Shown in pieces: positions 36,096 to 45,392 of a stretch of DNA of 64,000 nt; position 1 is the stretch's first letter; every line of letters begins with the position of its first letter. The position numbers were made by a program, and so were the translations under genes. The notes beneath the pieces were generated by a model. The model ran no database searches. It was not told the origin of the DNA and worked only from the letters and a program-made list of their open reading frames with translations. The stretch is from Flavobacterium cellulosilyticum (GTDB taxonomy: Bacteria; Bacteroidota; Bacteroidia; Flavobacteriales; Flavobacteriaceae): the NCBI RefSeq assembly GCF_004349355.1, contig NZ_SMFK01000001.1, positions 795,393 to 859,392 on the forward strand. Reading direction: 5' to 3'.

Positions 36096-37049
36096 ATGAA
36101 ATTACGTATTTGCTTTCTATATGTGTTTACGCTAGTAAACGCCTTTTGTTTTTCTCAAAACAAAGAAAAACCTTTTACTTTTTTTGTACTTGGAGATATG
36201 CCTTACCATTTGCCAGAGGACAATGCCAAGTTTGAAAATGTTATTAAAGAACTCAACAAACAAGAACAGGTTTTTAATGTTTTTGTGGGTGATTTCAAAT
36301 CGAGTAAAACGCCTTGTTCTGATGTTGCTTTTAATAAAATACTGGGCTATTTCAACAGCTTCAGAAAACCGTTGATTTATACTCCTGGCGACAACGAATG
36401 GACCGATTGTGGAAAACCACAAGCAGGATCATTCGATACAAATGAGCGTTTGTCTGCAATTAGAACACAGTTTTTTAAGGATACTTTGCATAGTTTGGGA
36501 AAATCGAAAATGGAATTGATTTCAGAATCTTCCAATAAAGACTATGCCAAATTTGTCGAAAATAAAATGTGGGATTATAATAAAATTTCGTTTGCAACAA
36601 TTCATCTTGTAGGTTCCAATAATAATTTCGATACCGACCCATCAAAATCAAATGAGGAGTTTTTTGAACGTTCTAAAGCTGATGTTTTTTGGTTGAACGA
36701 AGTTTTCGAAAAAGCAAAAGCAAACAATAGTTTAGGGATTGTCATTTTTGAACATGCCGATATGATAACACCCGATAAAGGAAAAGAAGGCTTTGTTACT
36801 TTTCTAAAAGAACTTCAAAAACTTGTCGAAGCCTATAAAAAACCGGTTTTATTAATCAACGGAGATTCTCATGAATATAAAGTGGATAAACCGTTATATG
36901 AAAATGAGGAATTGAAAAAAGCGGTTCTCAATTTTACCCGATTACAGGTTTTTGGCGAAGCCGATATGCATGCCGTAAAAGTGACAGTCAACCCAAAAAA
37001 TCCAACACTTTTCGAAATCAATCAATTTCTAATTGAAGAAAACCAGTAA
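36096..37049 (+). CDS. Secreted calcineurin-like metallophosphoesterase
   Basis: A 317-residue protein with signal peptide (LRICFLYVFTLVNAFCFSQ). Metal-ligand motifs of the calcineurin-like fold appear in order: LGDMPYHL near residue 32, VGDFKSS near 64, PGDNEWTDC near 96, FEHADM near 221 and NGDSHEYKV near 256. It probably hydrolyses phosphate esters outside the inner membrane. Between two lipoprotein genes of the same direction, it suggests a phosphate-scavenging role for the group. Confidence 0.82.
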   Translation: MKLRICFLYVFTLVNAFCFSQNKEKPFTFFVLGDMPYHLPEDNAKFENVIKELNKQEQVFNVFVGDFKSSKTPCSDVAFNKILGYFNSFRKPLIYTPGDNEWTDCGKPQAGSFDTNERLSAIRTQFFKDTLHSLGKSKMELISESSNKDYAKFVENKMWDYNKISFATIHLVGSNNNFDTDPSKSNEEFFERSKADVFWLNEVFEKAKANNSLGIVIFEHADMITPDKGKEGFVTFLKELQKLVEAYKKPVLLINGDSHEYKVDKPLYENEELKKAVLNFTRLQVFGEADMHAVKVTVNPKNPTLFEINQFLIEENQ

Positions 37050-37066
37050 ATACAATTTAATAGAAA

Positions 37067-38023
37067 ATGAAACGTACTTTTAGTTTTATCCTTGCTTGTT
37101 TAAGTCTATTATCAGTTAGTTGTACGAGCAATTCAGTTACTGATGAAAGTGTGCCAGAAGTTGTAATTCCAGAGCCTGTTCCTGCAGTTGTTAAGTCAAA
37201 TTTAGTTACAGAAGTTGGTTTTATGTGGACATTCGCAACAGAGTCTTCGGGAGTTGTTTTGTCGGATGGATTCATTTATACCCATAACGATTCAGGAAAC
37301 TCAAGTGTTTTTTTCAAAGTAAACCCTACCGATGGAACTCTAATTCAAACTATAAAAGTCACTAATTTTTCGAACGTAGATTGGGAAGATATTACAGCTG
37401 ATGATGATTTTATTTACATCGGTGATTTTGGGAACAATGATGGCATTCGTAAAGACTTAAAAGTATTAAAAATCAGTAAATCGCAATTTAAAAACGCAAC
37501 AGATGCTGTAGTCTACGTAACTGCCGAAGCGATTCAGTTTTCGTATACCGAGCAAACTAGTTTTATAACAACAAGCACACATAATTTTGATTGTGAGACT
37601 GTAATTTCTAAAGGAGATTCTCTTTACATTTTTACAAAAGACCGAGGCGATAATGCCACTCGAGTTTACAAATTATCCAAAACACCTGGGGAATATGCTT
37701 TAACTGCAATTGGGGGTTATAATGTAAAAGGATTGGTAACAGGAGGCGATTACAATGCTCAAACAAACGAAGTGGTATTAATAGGTTATTCGGCCTCGGG
37801 ACATAAAAATTCATTTATTTACTTATTGTCTAATTTTACTGCGGATTCCTTTTTTTCAGGGAAAGTGGTTGAAAAAATAATTGGAAATTCGACCAATGAT
37901 TGGCAAACCGAAGGAATCACTTTTGGCTCTGCCGATGGGAAAAAACTATTTCTTTCTTGTGAAACTACGGCTTTTACCAAATCTGAATTATACACTACAG
38001 ATAAAACTACTTTAGGGTTCTAA
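37067..38023 (+). CDS. Propeller-like lipoprotein of unknown function
   Basis: A 318-residue lipoprotein (signal LSLLSVSC, Cys19). A Pro/Val/Glu-rich linker is followed by blade-like repeats: VLSDGFIYTHNDSGNSS, VDWEDITADDDFIYIGDFGN near residues 105-124, CETVISKGDSLYIFTKDRGD and FGSADGKKLFLSCE. The pattern suggests a beta-propeller of the kind seen in phytase-like esterase domains, but I cannot confirm that. It follows the phosphoesterase by 17 bases, so the two are likely co-transcribed. Confidence 0.7.
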   Translation: MKRTFSFILACLSLLSVSCTSNSVTDESVPEVVIPEPVPAVVKSNLVTEVGFMWTFATESSGVVLSDGFIYTHNDSGNSSVFFKVNPTDGTLIQTIKVTNFSNVDWEDITADDDFIYIGDFGNNDGIRKDLKVLKISKSQFKNATDAVVYVTAEAIQFSYTEQTSFITTSTHNFDCETVISKGDSLYIFTKDRGDNATRVYKLSKTPGEYALTAIGGYNVKGLVTGGDYNAQTNEVVLIGYSASGHKNSFIYLLSNFTADSFFSGKVVEKIIGNSTNDWQTEGITFGSADGKKLFLSCETTAFTKSELYTTDKTTLGF

Positions 38024-38049
38024 TTTAGAAGTAATTTGATATAAAATAG

Positions 38050-38089
38050 ATCCAAAAGGCTATCGTCACAGATAGCTTTTCGGATTTTT
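38050..38089. terminator. Bidirectional terminator between convergent genes
   Basis: ATCCAAAAGGCTATC (38050-38064) pairs with GATAGCTTTTCGGAT (38071-38085) with one bulge/mismatch, followed by a T-run. It separates the propeller-like lipoprotein gene from the convergent DUF5689 gene. Confidence 0.8.
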
Positions 38090-38095
38090 AAACCA

Positions 38096-39484
38096 TTAAT
38101 TAATAACAATATCATCAATTTGCATTGTTGTAGTTATTCCGGTAGTACCATCATATTCAAAAATAAAATAACCATTTCCAGTTAAAGAAGTTGGAATTAG
38201 ATACGTTCCACTGCTAATGAAAGCAGGAGCATAACTCGAAGTGTTTCCTGTGGAAATTTTAAATTTATGGGTAATATTTACTAGAGTCGCTTGACTAACA
38301 TTGTTGCCAGGAATATAGTCTGTGGAGTAATATACTGTTAATGGATCTCCGTCATTATAGCCATCTTCTGTTTTAAATGAAAATCCATTTGCAACAGTAA
38401 AATCAACAGGTACTATGAAATAAGATTTCGTACATCCATTGTTAAAAGCAGATGCCTTAATATACTTATTTTTACTAAATAGGACCACATCCCAATATTT
38501 TGAACCAATGGCAGCATCATTAATGTATTTTGGAAAGTTTGCACCAGAAGTTGTTGCAGCATAGCTTTCAAAATTTTCTGAAAAAGAACCTAAATATTGA
38601 AGGTTTGTACCAACTTTAGGCAAAGAAACAGTTTGAACTCTTGGATTGGTGAGTTTAACATCTCTTTGGGTTCTAATTATGATTTGGTACAGACTATTGT
38701 ATTTGGTTAAAATACCTCTAATTGTTCCGCTTCCCAATGGAACTTGGTAACCGGCAAAATTGGCATACCTACTGGTTCTTAGGTCAAGGGTCTTCGTTCC
38801 GTCTGTGATTTTTAAACTAGTATCAAAATCGGCATTACTATAAGTGGTACAATCTGTTTTAAATTGCACATCATCAATTTCTACTAAAGTATTCAAGTAG
38901 GTGTCGCTTGAAGCTTGTGCCAATGTGATTTTTTTAACTATGGCATCCTCGCTAATGATGTCACAGGAAGGGATTAAATAATTTTTGTATACTGAAGAAG
39001 CTAGTCTATCAACAGCATAAACATCTGTAGGAGTAGCTCCAAATAGTAACCCCCTACCATAAGTTAATGGATTGGCATAAGCGAGTCCGTTTAGTTTTAA
39101 GAATACTTTTTTACCTACTTGAAAGTTTTTTGTGTACACATTTCCTTCATCTATTGATAAATTAAATCCTTTTGAACCATCTAGAGGTTGGAAATACATA
39201 CTTTTATAGAAATTACCCCCTTCATCACTTGAAATGATGTAGGCTTCAATATAGTCATCCACTTCTCCTTTTGTTGGGTCAGTAGGATCTATATAATGAT
39301 GATAAATGATGGTTGTTCCATTTTTGGGCGAACTGGTATATAAATCGGCCACTTTTTTCGTTTTTGTCACACTAGGACTTACGCAAGTATCTTGTACTGG
39401 AGTTTCAAAGGAATCGTTGATGCAACCTGACATCAAACTGGCTAGGGTAATAAGGCTAAATATATTTTTTACTTTGTTTTTCAT
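38096..39484 (-). CDS. DUF5689-domain lipoprotein
   Basis: A 462-residue lipoprotein (signal LITLASLMSGC, Cys21). The first 270 residues fit the DUF5689 domain (KVADLYTSSPKNGTTI, IEAYIISSDEGGNFYKSMYF, GKKVFLKLNGLAY, IRGILTKYNSLYQIIIR), an OB-fold-like domain common in Bacteroidota surface lipoproteins. The C-terminal part (YLGSFSENFESYAATTSGA onwards) looks like a jelly-roll adhesion domain. It lies directly downstream of a TonB-receptor gene (11-base gap), so it is probably its surface partner. Confidence 0.82.
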   Translation of the reverse strand: MKNKVKNIFSLITLASLMSGCINDSFETPVQDTCVSPSVTKTKKVADLYTSSPKNGTTIIYHHYIDPTDPTKGEVDDYIEAYIISSDEGGNFYKSMYFQPLDGSKGFNLSIDEGNVYTKNFQVGKKVFLKLNGLAYANPLTYGRGLLFGATPTDVYAVDRLASSVYKNYLIPSCDIISEDAIVKKITLAQASSDTYLNTLVEIDDVQFKTDCTTYSNADFDTSLKITDGTKTLDLRTSRYANFAGYQVPLGSGTIRGILTKYNSLYQIIIRTQRDVKLTNPRVQTVSLPKVGTNLQYLGSFSENFESYAATTSGANFPKYINDAAIGSKYWDVVLFSKNKYIKASAFNNGCTKSYFIVPVDFTVANGFSFKTEDGYNDGDPLTVYYSTDYIPGNNVSQATLVNITHKFKISTGNTSSYAPAFISSGTYLIPTSLTGNGYFIFEYDGTTGITTTMQIDDIVIN

Positions 39485-39495
39485 AACACTTGTTT

Positions 39496-42258
39496 TTAAA
39501 GGGTGAAATAAAGATTTGCCATAAATGTTCTTCCGTAACCATAGAAATATTTTGGGGCAAATTTGCTATTACTTCCACTTTGATGATCTTCATAATCTGC
39601 AGTGTAATTGGAATCTCTAGATTGTTCGAAACCCCCAGTTTTATAAGTAATGTCTAATACATTATTTAGGATTGCAAAAAGTCCTATGGATTTATTTCCT
39701 TTAATTCTCCAAGATTTTCCACCTACTATATTAAAAAGGAAAAAAGGGGCGAATTTTTCTTGTTTCAAATAACTATCGGCCAAGGATTGATTTATGGTTC
39801 TGTAATTAGTAGTTGCATCATAATCGTAGTAGTTAGAAGTTCTTCGAATAGCAGAAATATCAATATAATTATCTGCTAAATAATTAGCATTGGCACCAAT
39901 CCACCAGAATTTTGGATCCCTGTATTCTATTCCAAAAGAGTACGCTTGTTGCGGCATTCCTGCTTGTCTTACTCCAGTGAAATTAGCTTTGCCTAAATTA
40001 GTTGTTGTAGCTGAAGCGTCATCAGTCACGGATACATTTGCATTATTTGTAAATGTATATTCTCCATAAGCAGCAACACCAGTAACTTTGAAAGTGGACG
40101 TTAGTTGGTACTCAAGTCCCGCTTCAAGACCTCTGTTTTTTTTGTTAATTCCAGTGACCAATTCAGATACAAAAGCGCCTTCACCACCCACCGCATCTGC
40201 ATAATAGTAGTTGATATCCGTAGTGTTTGAAGTTTCAGAAAAATAGCCTGTAAAACGAGCTTTAAACTTCGGCGACTTAACAATATAACTAACATCTACT
40301 GCCTTGATATTCTCAGTATCACTATTTGGTGTAATAGTATTGTTTAGACGAGAATTTGGAAAAACAGTGGTAGAATTTGGCGCTTTAGTCATATAAATTC
40401 CGTTGAGGTCAATAAAATTTCTCCCCGTTATTTTATAGGTCATTCCGCCTTTAAAGCCAAAATTATCAAAATTTATTTTTTCGCTTTTTCCGAAAGAATT
40501 ATTTGGATAATACCCATTTTTATACAAGCCCTCTCTTTGAAAACCAGAACGGGAAAAAGATTGAGCCAAGTAGAAATCGACCTTTTTATATACAAATTTA
40601 AATTGGGTAAAAGCATCCAATCGCGTTACATCAACCGTGTAGTTGTAGCCATAATGTTCTCCAACTCCCAAAGTTCTGTCAATGTTATTCAAATCAGATT
40701 GTTGTTGGACCCCTCTGCCAAAAGTGCTGATGTCTGTAAAATAAGTTCCTCCCAAAAGATCCAACATGTTTTTGAAATACCTTGTTTTTGAATCCAAATA
40801 GTTTACACCGGCAGTGAGTATGATATCATCAGAAAGTTGGGATGTCAATAGTGAATTCAAATTGGCAATAGTCTCATCACTTCGATCTTCGTATAAAACC
40901 ATTCGGCTGCCATTGGCACTATTTTCTTGATTTATTCTATAAATGTCTTTCCAATTTAATTGTTTATTGGACAAGAAAAATGCTTTTTGATCTTCTGCTT
41001 TGGCGATATATTCAGGAGTGTTTCCAACATAATTTGTCTTTAAAAAGGAATTCGCCCAAAAACTGGGTAGTTTTCTATAATAAGTCGGATCAGGATTGTC
41101 CACTTTCGTATAATCAATACGACTATTTCCTATTTGCCCTGTTTGATACGATGCTGTGGTATTCAAATTTGTTTTGGGGTTTATTTTCCAAAAGTGAGTT
41201 AACATAAAAATGGGTTCTTCGGTTTTTTTGATTCTTGAATTTCTTATTTCACCTTCTTGATAACCCCAATACGAATTGTATTTTTGTCCCGCTAATTCCG
41301 TTTGTTCGGCAGTATTCGGTGAATTTTTACCTCTATTGTTTTCTGCATAAACGGCAGTTAAATTCATACTGTGTTTGTCATCTATTTTTTTCTCGATGCT
41401 TACAAAGGCAGAATTGGCATCATAATTAGTGCCTTCAAAATAGCCGTTTTGAGCCCAACGACGACCTGCCGAAAGCACATAAGCCCAACCGCTGCGGCTC
41501 ATTCCAGAAGCATGAGTTGCCATTGTTCTAAAACTATAATTGGTATTGGTCGATAAAAATGAAATCCGAGTTCCAGGTCTGTAAATAGAGGCTCTTGTGT
41601 TTATTTCTTGAGTTCCTGCAATTCCGCCAAAAGCATAATCAGATGGTGCAGATCCATTGGTGTATTCTTGGTTTCGGGTAGCGTCATTCAATCCGCCCCA
41701 GTTGCTGTATTGAGGTCTTCCATCAGCTACACGATTCATAGAGATGCCATTAATCATAACATTAGCATATTTATTGTCTATGCCTCTAACGCTAAATCTG
41801 GCTGCACCAAAATTATAGGCTGCAGCTTGTAAAAAAGCGTCCTTAGTGGACTGTAGTAAACTAGCGGTACTTTCTGAACCGCTGTTATCATCACTTAAAT
41901 CATTGTCCGTAATGGCAACTAATACGGTTTGTTGTTCAGCAGTTATGTCTAATTCTAATGCCAAGATTCCGATATCAATTATTTTATCCTCCGTAATTGC
42001 TACTTTAAACAATTGCTCTTTGTAGCCATTGGTTCTAATGCTTAATACATAATTTCCAATGGCGACATTCTCAAAAGAGAATTTTCCGTCTGAGTCTGAA
42101 AGTTGCATTAAATTGGTATTTTGAATCGTGATTATGACACTTTGAAGTGGGATTTGTGATTCCGAATCCACAATTTTGCCTTTTAATCCTGTGTTTGATT
42201 GTGAGAAAGCAAATGCGAAATACAGGGAAAATAGGAGGCTGAGTATACTTTTTTTCAT
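39496..42258 (-). CDS. TonB-dependent receptor with carboxypeptidase-like domain
   Basis: A 920-residue outer-membrane receptor. The ATG at 42258 gives a clean signal peptide (MKKSILSLLFSLYFAFAFS); an in-frame ATG 51 bases earlier would spoil it. A CarboxypepD_reg-like domain (GLKGKIVDSESQIPLQSVII) is followed by a plug with FSVRGIDNKYANVMINGISM near residues 155-174 and a barrel ending YFYGYGRTFMANLYFTL. It is paired with the DUF5689 lipoprotein gene downstream and is divergent from the secreted nuclease/phosphatase gene at 42398. Confidence 0.93.
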   Translation of the reverse strand: MKKSILSLLFSLYFAFAFSQSNTGLKGKIVDSESQIPLQSVIITIQNTNLMQLSDSDGKFSFENVAIGNYVLSIRTNGYKEQLFKVAITEDKIIDIGILALELDITAEQQTVLVAITDNDLSDDNSGSESTASLLQSTKDAFLQAAAYNFGAARFSVRGIDNKYANVMINGISMNRVADGRPQYSNWGGLNDATRNQEYTNGSAPSDYAFGGIAGTQEINTRASIYRPGTRISFLSTNTNYSFRTMATHASGMSRSGWAYVLSAGRRWAQNGYFEGTNYDANSAFVSIEKKIDDKHSMNLTAVYAENNRGKNSPNTAEQTELAGQKYNSYWGYQEGEIRNSRIKKTEEPIFMLTHFWKINPKTNLNTTASYQTGQIGNSRIDYTKVDNPDPTYYRKLPSFWANSFLKTNYVGNTPEYIAKAEDQKAFFLSNKQLNWKDIYRINQENSANGSRMVLYEDRSDETIANLNSLLTSQLSDDIILTAGVNYLDSKTRYFKNMLDLLGGTYFTDISTFGRGVQQQSDLNNIDRTLGVGEHYGYNYTVDVTRLDAFTQFKFVYKKVDFYLAQSFSRSGFQREGLYKNGYYPNNSFGKSEKINFDNFGFKGGMTYKITGRNFIDLNGIYMTKAPNSTTVFPNSRLNNTITPNSDTENIKAVDVSYIVKSPKFKARFTGYFSETSNTTDINYYYADAVGGEGAFVSELVTGINKKNRGLEAGLEYQLTSTFKVTGVAAYGEYTFTNNANVSVTDDASATTTNLGKANFTGVRQAGMPQQAYSFGIEYRDPKFWWIGANANYLADNYIDISAIRRTSNYYDYDATTNYRTINQSLADSYLKQEKFAPFFLFNIVGGKSWRIKGNKSIGLFAILNNVLDITYKTGGFEQSRDSNYTADYEDHQSGSNSKFAPKYFYGYGRTFMANLYFTL

Positions 42259-42397
42259 ATATAAAAAATTAAGTAAAATACGTATTAAAAGTAAAACATT
42301 TCTTAACATGATAAAAAAAATAGTGTTATTTTTATTGTTATTTTTCGGACTTAATTATTTGAAGTCCTTTATATTATAAAAAATCACGACTGTTAAA

Positions 42398-43504
42398 ATG
42401 AAAAATGCAATTGTAGTATGGTTTGTGTTGTTTTCTATGCTTGGTGTTACGGCACAAACCAAGAAATACATCGTACATACTGTCGCTTTCTACAACTTCG
42501 AAAATTTATTTGACACCATTAACAATCCTAATTTTGATGAAGAGTGGACACCAAAAGGATTGCAGCGATGGACTTCTAAAAAATACAATCAAAAACTAGA
42601 AAACCTTTCAAGAGTTTTAAAACAAATCGGTACGAATGACCAACAAAAAGAAGCACCAACAATCATTGGTTGTTCTGAAATTGAAAACCGTGGCGTACTC
42701 GAAGATTTAATAAAACAACCCAATCTAATTAATGAAGATTACGGAATTGTTCATTATGATTCTCCTGACAAAAGAGGAATCGATGTTGGTTTTTTGTATA
42801 AAAAGAAACAATTCAGACCAACAAGTTCCATCAATATCCCCCTGATTATTTATAAAGGAAATGCTGTTGCTATAGAAAACACCGACAATGAAACTATAGA
42901 AGATAAAGCGGATAATGATGTCACGGTATTTGCTAAAAACAATCGTGTGTATACAAGAGATATTCTGTTAGTAACGGGTTTTCTGGATGGGGAAGAAATA
43001 AATATTTTAGTAAATCACTGGCCATCCCGTTCTGGAGGTGAGAAAAAAAGCAGTCCTTTTCGGGAAGCGGCAGGCAAACTAGCCCGAAAAATCATGGATT
43101 CTATTTATAAAGTAAATCCAAATTCAAAAATAATTTTAATGGGTGATTTGAATGATGGTACCTATAATAAAAGTGTAAAAGAAGGCCTTGGTGCCAAATT
43201 AAAAAAATCGGAAGTCAGACAATTTGGTATTTTCAATCCTTTTGAACAAATGGCCAAAGACGGCAATTCCACCTTATTTTATAGAGATGCAGGAGATATT
43301 TTCGATCAAATTATGGTTTCAGAAACACTTATCAAAAATGATTTTTCCACTTTCGAATACTGGAAATCCGGAATTTACAACAAACCCTTTATGATTACAA
43401 AATACGGTCGTTATGCCGGCTATCCCTTACGCCATACCGAAAGTGAAATAGGATTTAGCGATCACTTTCCGGTATATGTTTATTTGATAAAGGAGATGAA
43501 GTAG
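42398..43504 (+). CDS. Secreted endonuclease/exonuclease/phosphatase-family protein
   Basis: A 368-residue protein with signal peptide (AIVVWFVLFSMLGVTAQ). The DNase-I-like fold is shown by AFYNFENLFDT near residue 29, GCSEIENRGVLEDL near 89 (catalytic Glu), DKRGIDVGFLYKK near 123, VNHWPSRSGG near 205 (His), LMGDLNDG near 247 (Asp) and FSDHFPVYVYL at the end (Asp-His). It should cleave phosphodiesters, either nucleic acids or other phosphate esters. Divergent from a TonB-receptor/DUF5689 pair, it fits an extracellular DNA- or phosphate-using system. Confidence 0.9.
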   Translation: MKNAIVVWFVLFSMLGVTAQTKKYIVHTVAFYNFENLFDTINNPNFDEEWTPKGLQRWTSKKYNQKLENLSRVLKQIGTNDQQKEAPTIIGCSEIENRGVLEDLIKQPNLINEDYGIVHYDSPDKRGIDVGFLYKKKQFRPTSSINIPLIIYKGNAVAIENTDNETIEDKADNDVTVFAKNNRVYTRDILLVTGFLDGEEINILVNHWPSRSGGEKKSSPFREAAGKLARKIMDSIYKVNPNSKIILMGDLNDGTYNKSVKEGLGAKLKKSEVRQFGIFNPFEQMAKDGNSTLFYRDAGDIFDQIMVSETLIKNDFSTFEYWKSGIYNKPFMITKYGRYAGYPLRHTESEIGFSDHFPVYVYLIKEMK

Positions 43505-43914
43505 AGTTAATAACAGTAAAAAGGATTGGTGTTTTTACATGAAATAGTTGAACGCTATTTGATACTTTGTAAGCAAAAATCAATATATTTGATAAACATT
43601 AAAAGCGAAACAAACCTTCGCCAATCTACCCAAATAGGGGTGTATATATGAAGGTTTGTTGCGCCTATATACAAGTTATCTACCATTTTTCATCCCACCC
43701 TCCCATTTGCACTTAAAGTGCGGTATTCATTGACTTTATATTTTTGAACAAAGCAGAATAAGGCATAAAAAAGCATAGAAATACTTGTTTTGTTGTACCT
43801 ATTGTTGTACCTTCGTAGCACGATGCACCCGATTGAAAACCCTTGTTTTTCAATACCTTCACTCAATTGCACCTCTTTGCAAATATAGTATAACATTTCT
43901 AAATCCTCTATATT
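43505..43914. other. Junction region left of the integrase
   Basis: About 410 bases without a supported gene. It contains overlapping inverted repeats at 43609-43660 (AACAAACCTTC and its complement) and 43641-43673 (TGTATATA and its complement). The left end of the integrated element probably lies here. No tRNA gene or duplicated att sequence can be identified without the right end. Confidence 0.55.
43609..43673. repeat. Interlocked inverted repeats near the element's left end
   Basis: AACAAACCTTC (43609-43619) is perfectly complemented at 43650-43660, and TGTATATA (43641-43648) at 43666-43673. The two hairpins are mutually exclusive or interlocked. They may be recombinase arm sites, a terminator of the preceding gene, or both. 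Confidence 0.6.
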
Positions 43915-45132
43915 ATGGCTTCAATTAAATTAATCCTTAGAACACATCAGGTTGATCAAACTGGTCATAGTCCTTTGTACATCCGCGTTATAAAAGACAG
44001 AAAAACGAAATTTATCACTGCTGGAGTAAAACTCAAAGAGAGCGAATGGGATGAAGTAAAGCAGAAAGTAAAAAAGAACCATTCCAACAGTGCCAGAATG
44101 AATGCTGCCTTGTCTCAAAAGATTGCCGATGCTGAAGGCCAAGTTGCCGATATGGAACGCAAAGTAAAAACAGTATCCGTAAAGAAACTCAAAGAAGCCA
44201 TTAAGGGCAAAGAAGTGCCTAACTTTTTTGAATATGCCAAGAAGAAATTAGAAAAAATCAAAAGCACACTCTCCTATTCAACCTTTAAAGCTTACACAAA
44301 TCAGGTAGACAAGTTTGCAACCTTTATGGGAACAAAGGATGTATATTTTGATGAAATTACGGTTGCCTTGTTAAACGACTATAAATTTTATTTAGCTGAC
44401 AAATTAAAAAACGGTGATACAACCCAGCGCCTTGCCATAATTGTACTCGGGACAATATTCAGGGATGCCATAAAGGAGGAAGTTATTCCCGAAAATATGT
44501 TTCCATTCAGTAAAATAACACTCAAAATAAGCACTTCTAAACGATTATTTCTTAACAAAGCACAGATTGAGAATCTTACCACAGAAAAGCTTGTAGAGGG
44601 CAGAAAAGCTATGATGTGGAGGGATTTATTCCTTTTCTCCATATATGCCGGAGGATTGCGTTTTAGTGATGTTATCGAAATGAAATATGCCAATTACAAT
44701 GAGGCAGAACATAAAATCAACAAACTCATTCGCAAAACTGGAAGAGTACACCAGTTCAAAATAGGTCAAGTGGCAATAGATATTCTGGAAAAATACAAAA
44801 AGGAAAATGCGGAACACGATGAGTACATCTTTCCAATTATTGTAGATAAAGAAGGCTATGAAAAAAACGAAGGCAAACGTTATTTCCAAAGTGCAAAATT
44901 TAATAAATTAGCAAATTGGCACCTCAAAAAATTAGGAGAAAAAATAAAACTCCCTTTCGACCTCACTTTTCATTTATCCAGACACAGCTTCGCCACCAAT
45001 GCTTTAAATAACGGAATGAGAATTGAACACGTTTCAAAGTTAATGGATCACCGCGACATTGGAACCACGCAGATTTACGCCAAAATCATCAGTGAGGAAC
45101 TGGACAAAGCGGTTGACAGTTTTATCTACTAA
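43915..45132 (+). CDS. Tyrosine recombinase/integrase
   Basis: A 405-residue integrase of the Bacteroidetes type. The N-terminus (ASIKLILRTHQVDQTGHSPL) is an arm-binding domain; a SAM-like core-binding domain follows (FFEYAKKKLEKIKSTLSYST, ~105-200). The catalytic domain has Arg in AGGLRFSD near residue 248, HLSRHSFATNAL near 351 (His-x-x-Arg), and HRDIGTTQIYAKI near 382 with the nucleophile Tyr. It should catalyse site-specific integration and excision of the element. It is the left-most gene of the element. Confidence 0.95.
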   Translation: MASIKLILRTHQVDQTGHSPLYIRVIKDRKTKFITAGVKLKESEWDEVKQKVKKNHSNSARMNAALSQKIADAEGQVADMERKVKTVSVKKLKEAIKGKEVPNFFEYAKKKLEKIKSTLSYSTFKAYTNQVDKFATFMGTKDVYFDEITVALLNDYKFYLADKLKNGDTTQRLAIIVLGTIFRDAIKEEVIPENMFPFSKITLKISTSKRLFLNKAQIENLTTEKLVEGRKAMMWRDLFLFSIYAGGLRFSDVIEMKYANYNEAEHKINKLIRKTGRVHQFKIGQVAIDILEKYKKENAEHDEYIFPIIVDKEGYEKNEGKRYFQSAKFNKLANWHLKKLGEKIKLPFDLTFHLSRHSFATNALNNGMRIEHVSKLMDHRDIGTTQIYAKIISEELDKAVDSFIY

Positions 45133-45392
45133 ATTAGAGCTATATTTTTCGTAACTATCTTGTAATAAACGACTTAATAAATTGTTAATAACTTAGGTCA
45201 TAATCATTTCGTAGGAATTTCTTTTTATATCTACATTTACGTAGAAGAAAATTAGTAATTTCTAATGCATTCTAAACGAGGGAGTAACGAGCTATAGTTG
45301 AAAGCACTGGCATTCGTCCCGAAGTGAAAATAAAAGTTTACCATTAGTTGCCGTTAAAACCAGAATGAAACATCTAAATCAAATATCATCAA

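Noticed and set aside
42259..42309. Longer start for the TonB receptor on the minus strand
   Set aside because: It would add hydrophobic residues in front of a clean signal peptide that begins at 42258.
42308..42379. Tiny hydrophobic ORF of 23 residues before the nuclease/phosphatase gene
   Set aside because: It could be a small membrane peptide, but AT-rich leaders often give such frames and there is no ribosome-binding or conservation evidence.
43690..43896. 68-residue minus-strand ORF left of the integrase
   Set aside because: It has no recognisable domain and lies in the inverted-repeat-rich junction; probably chance.
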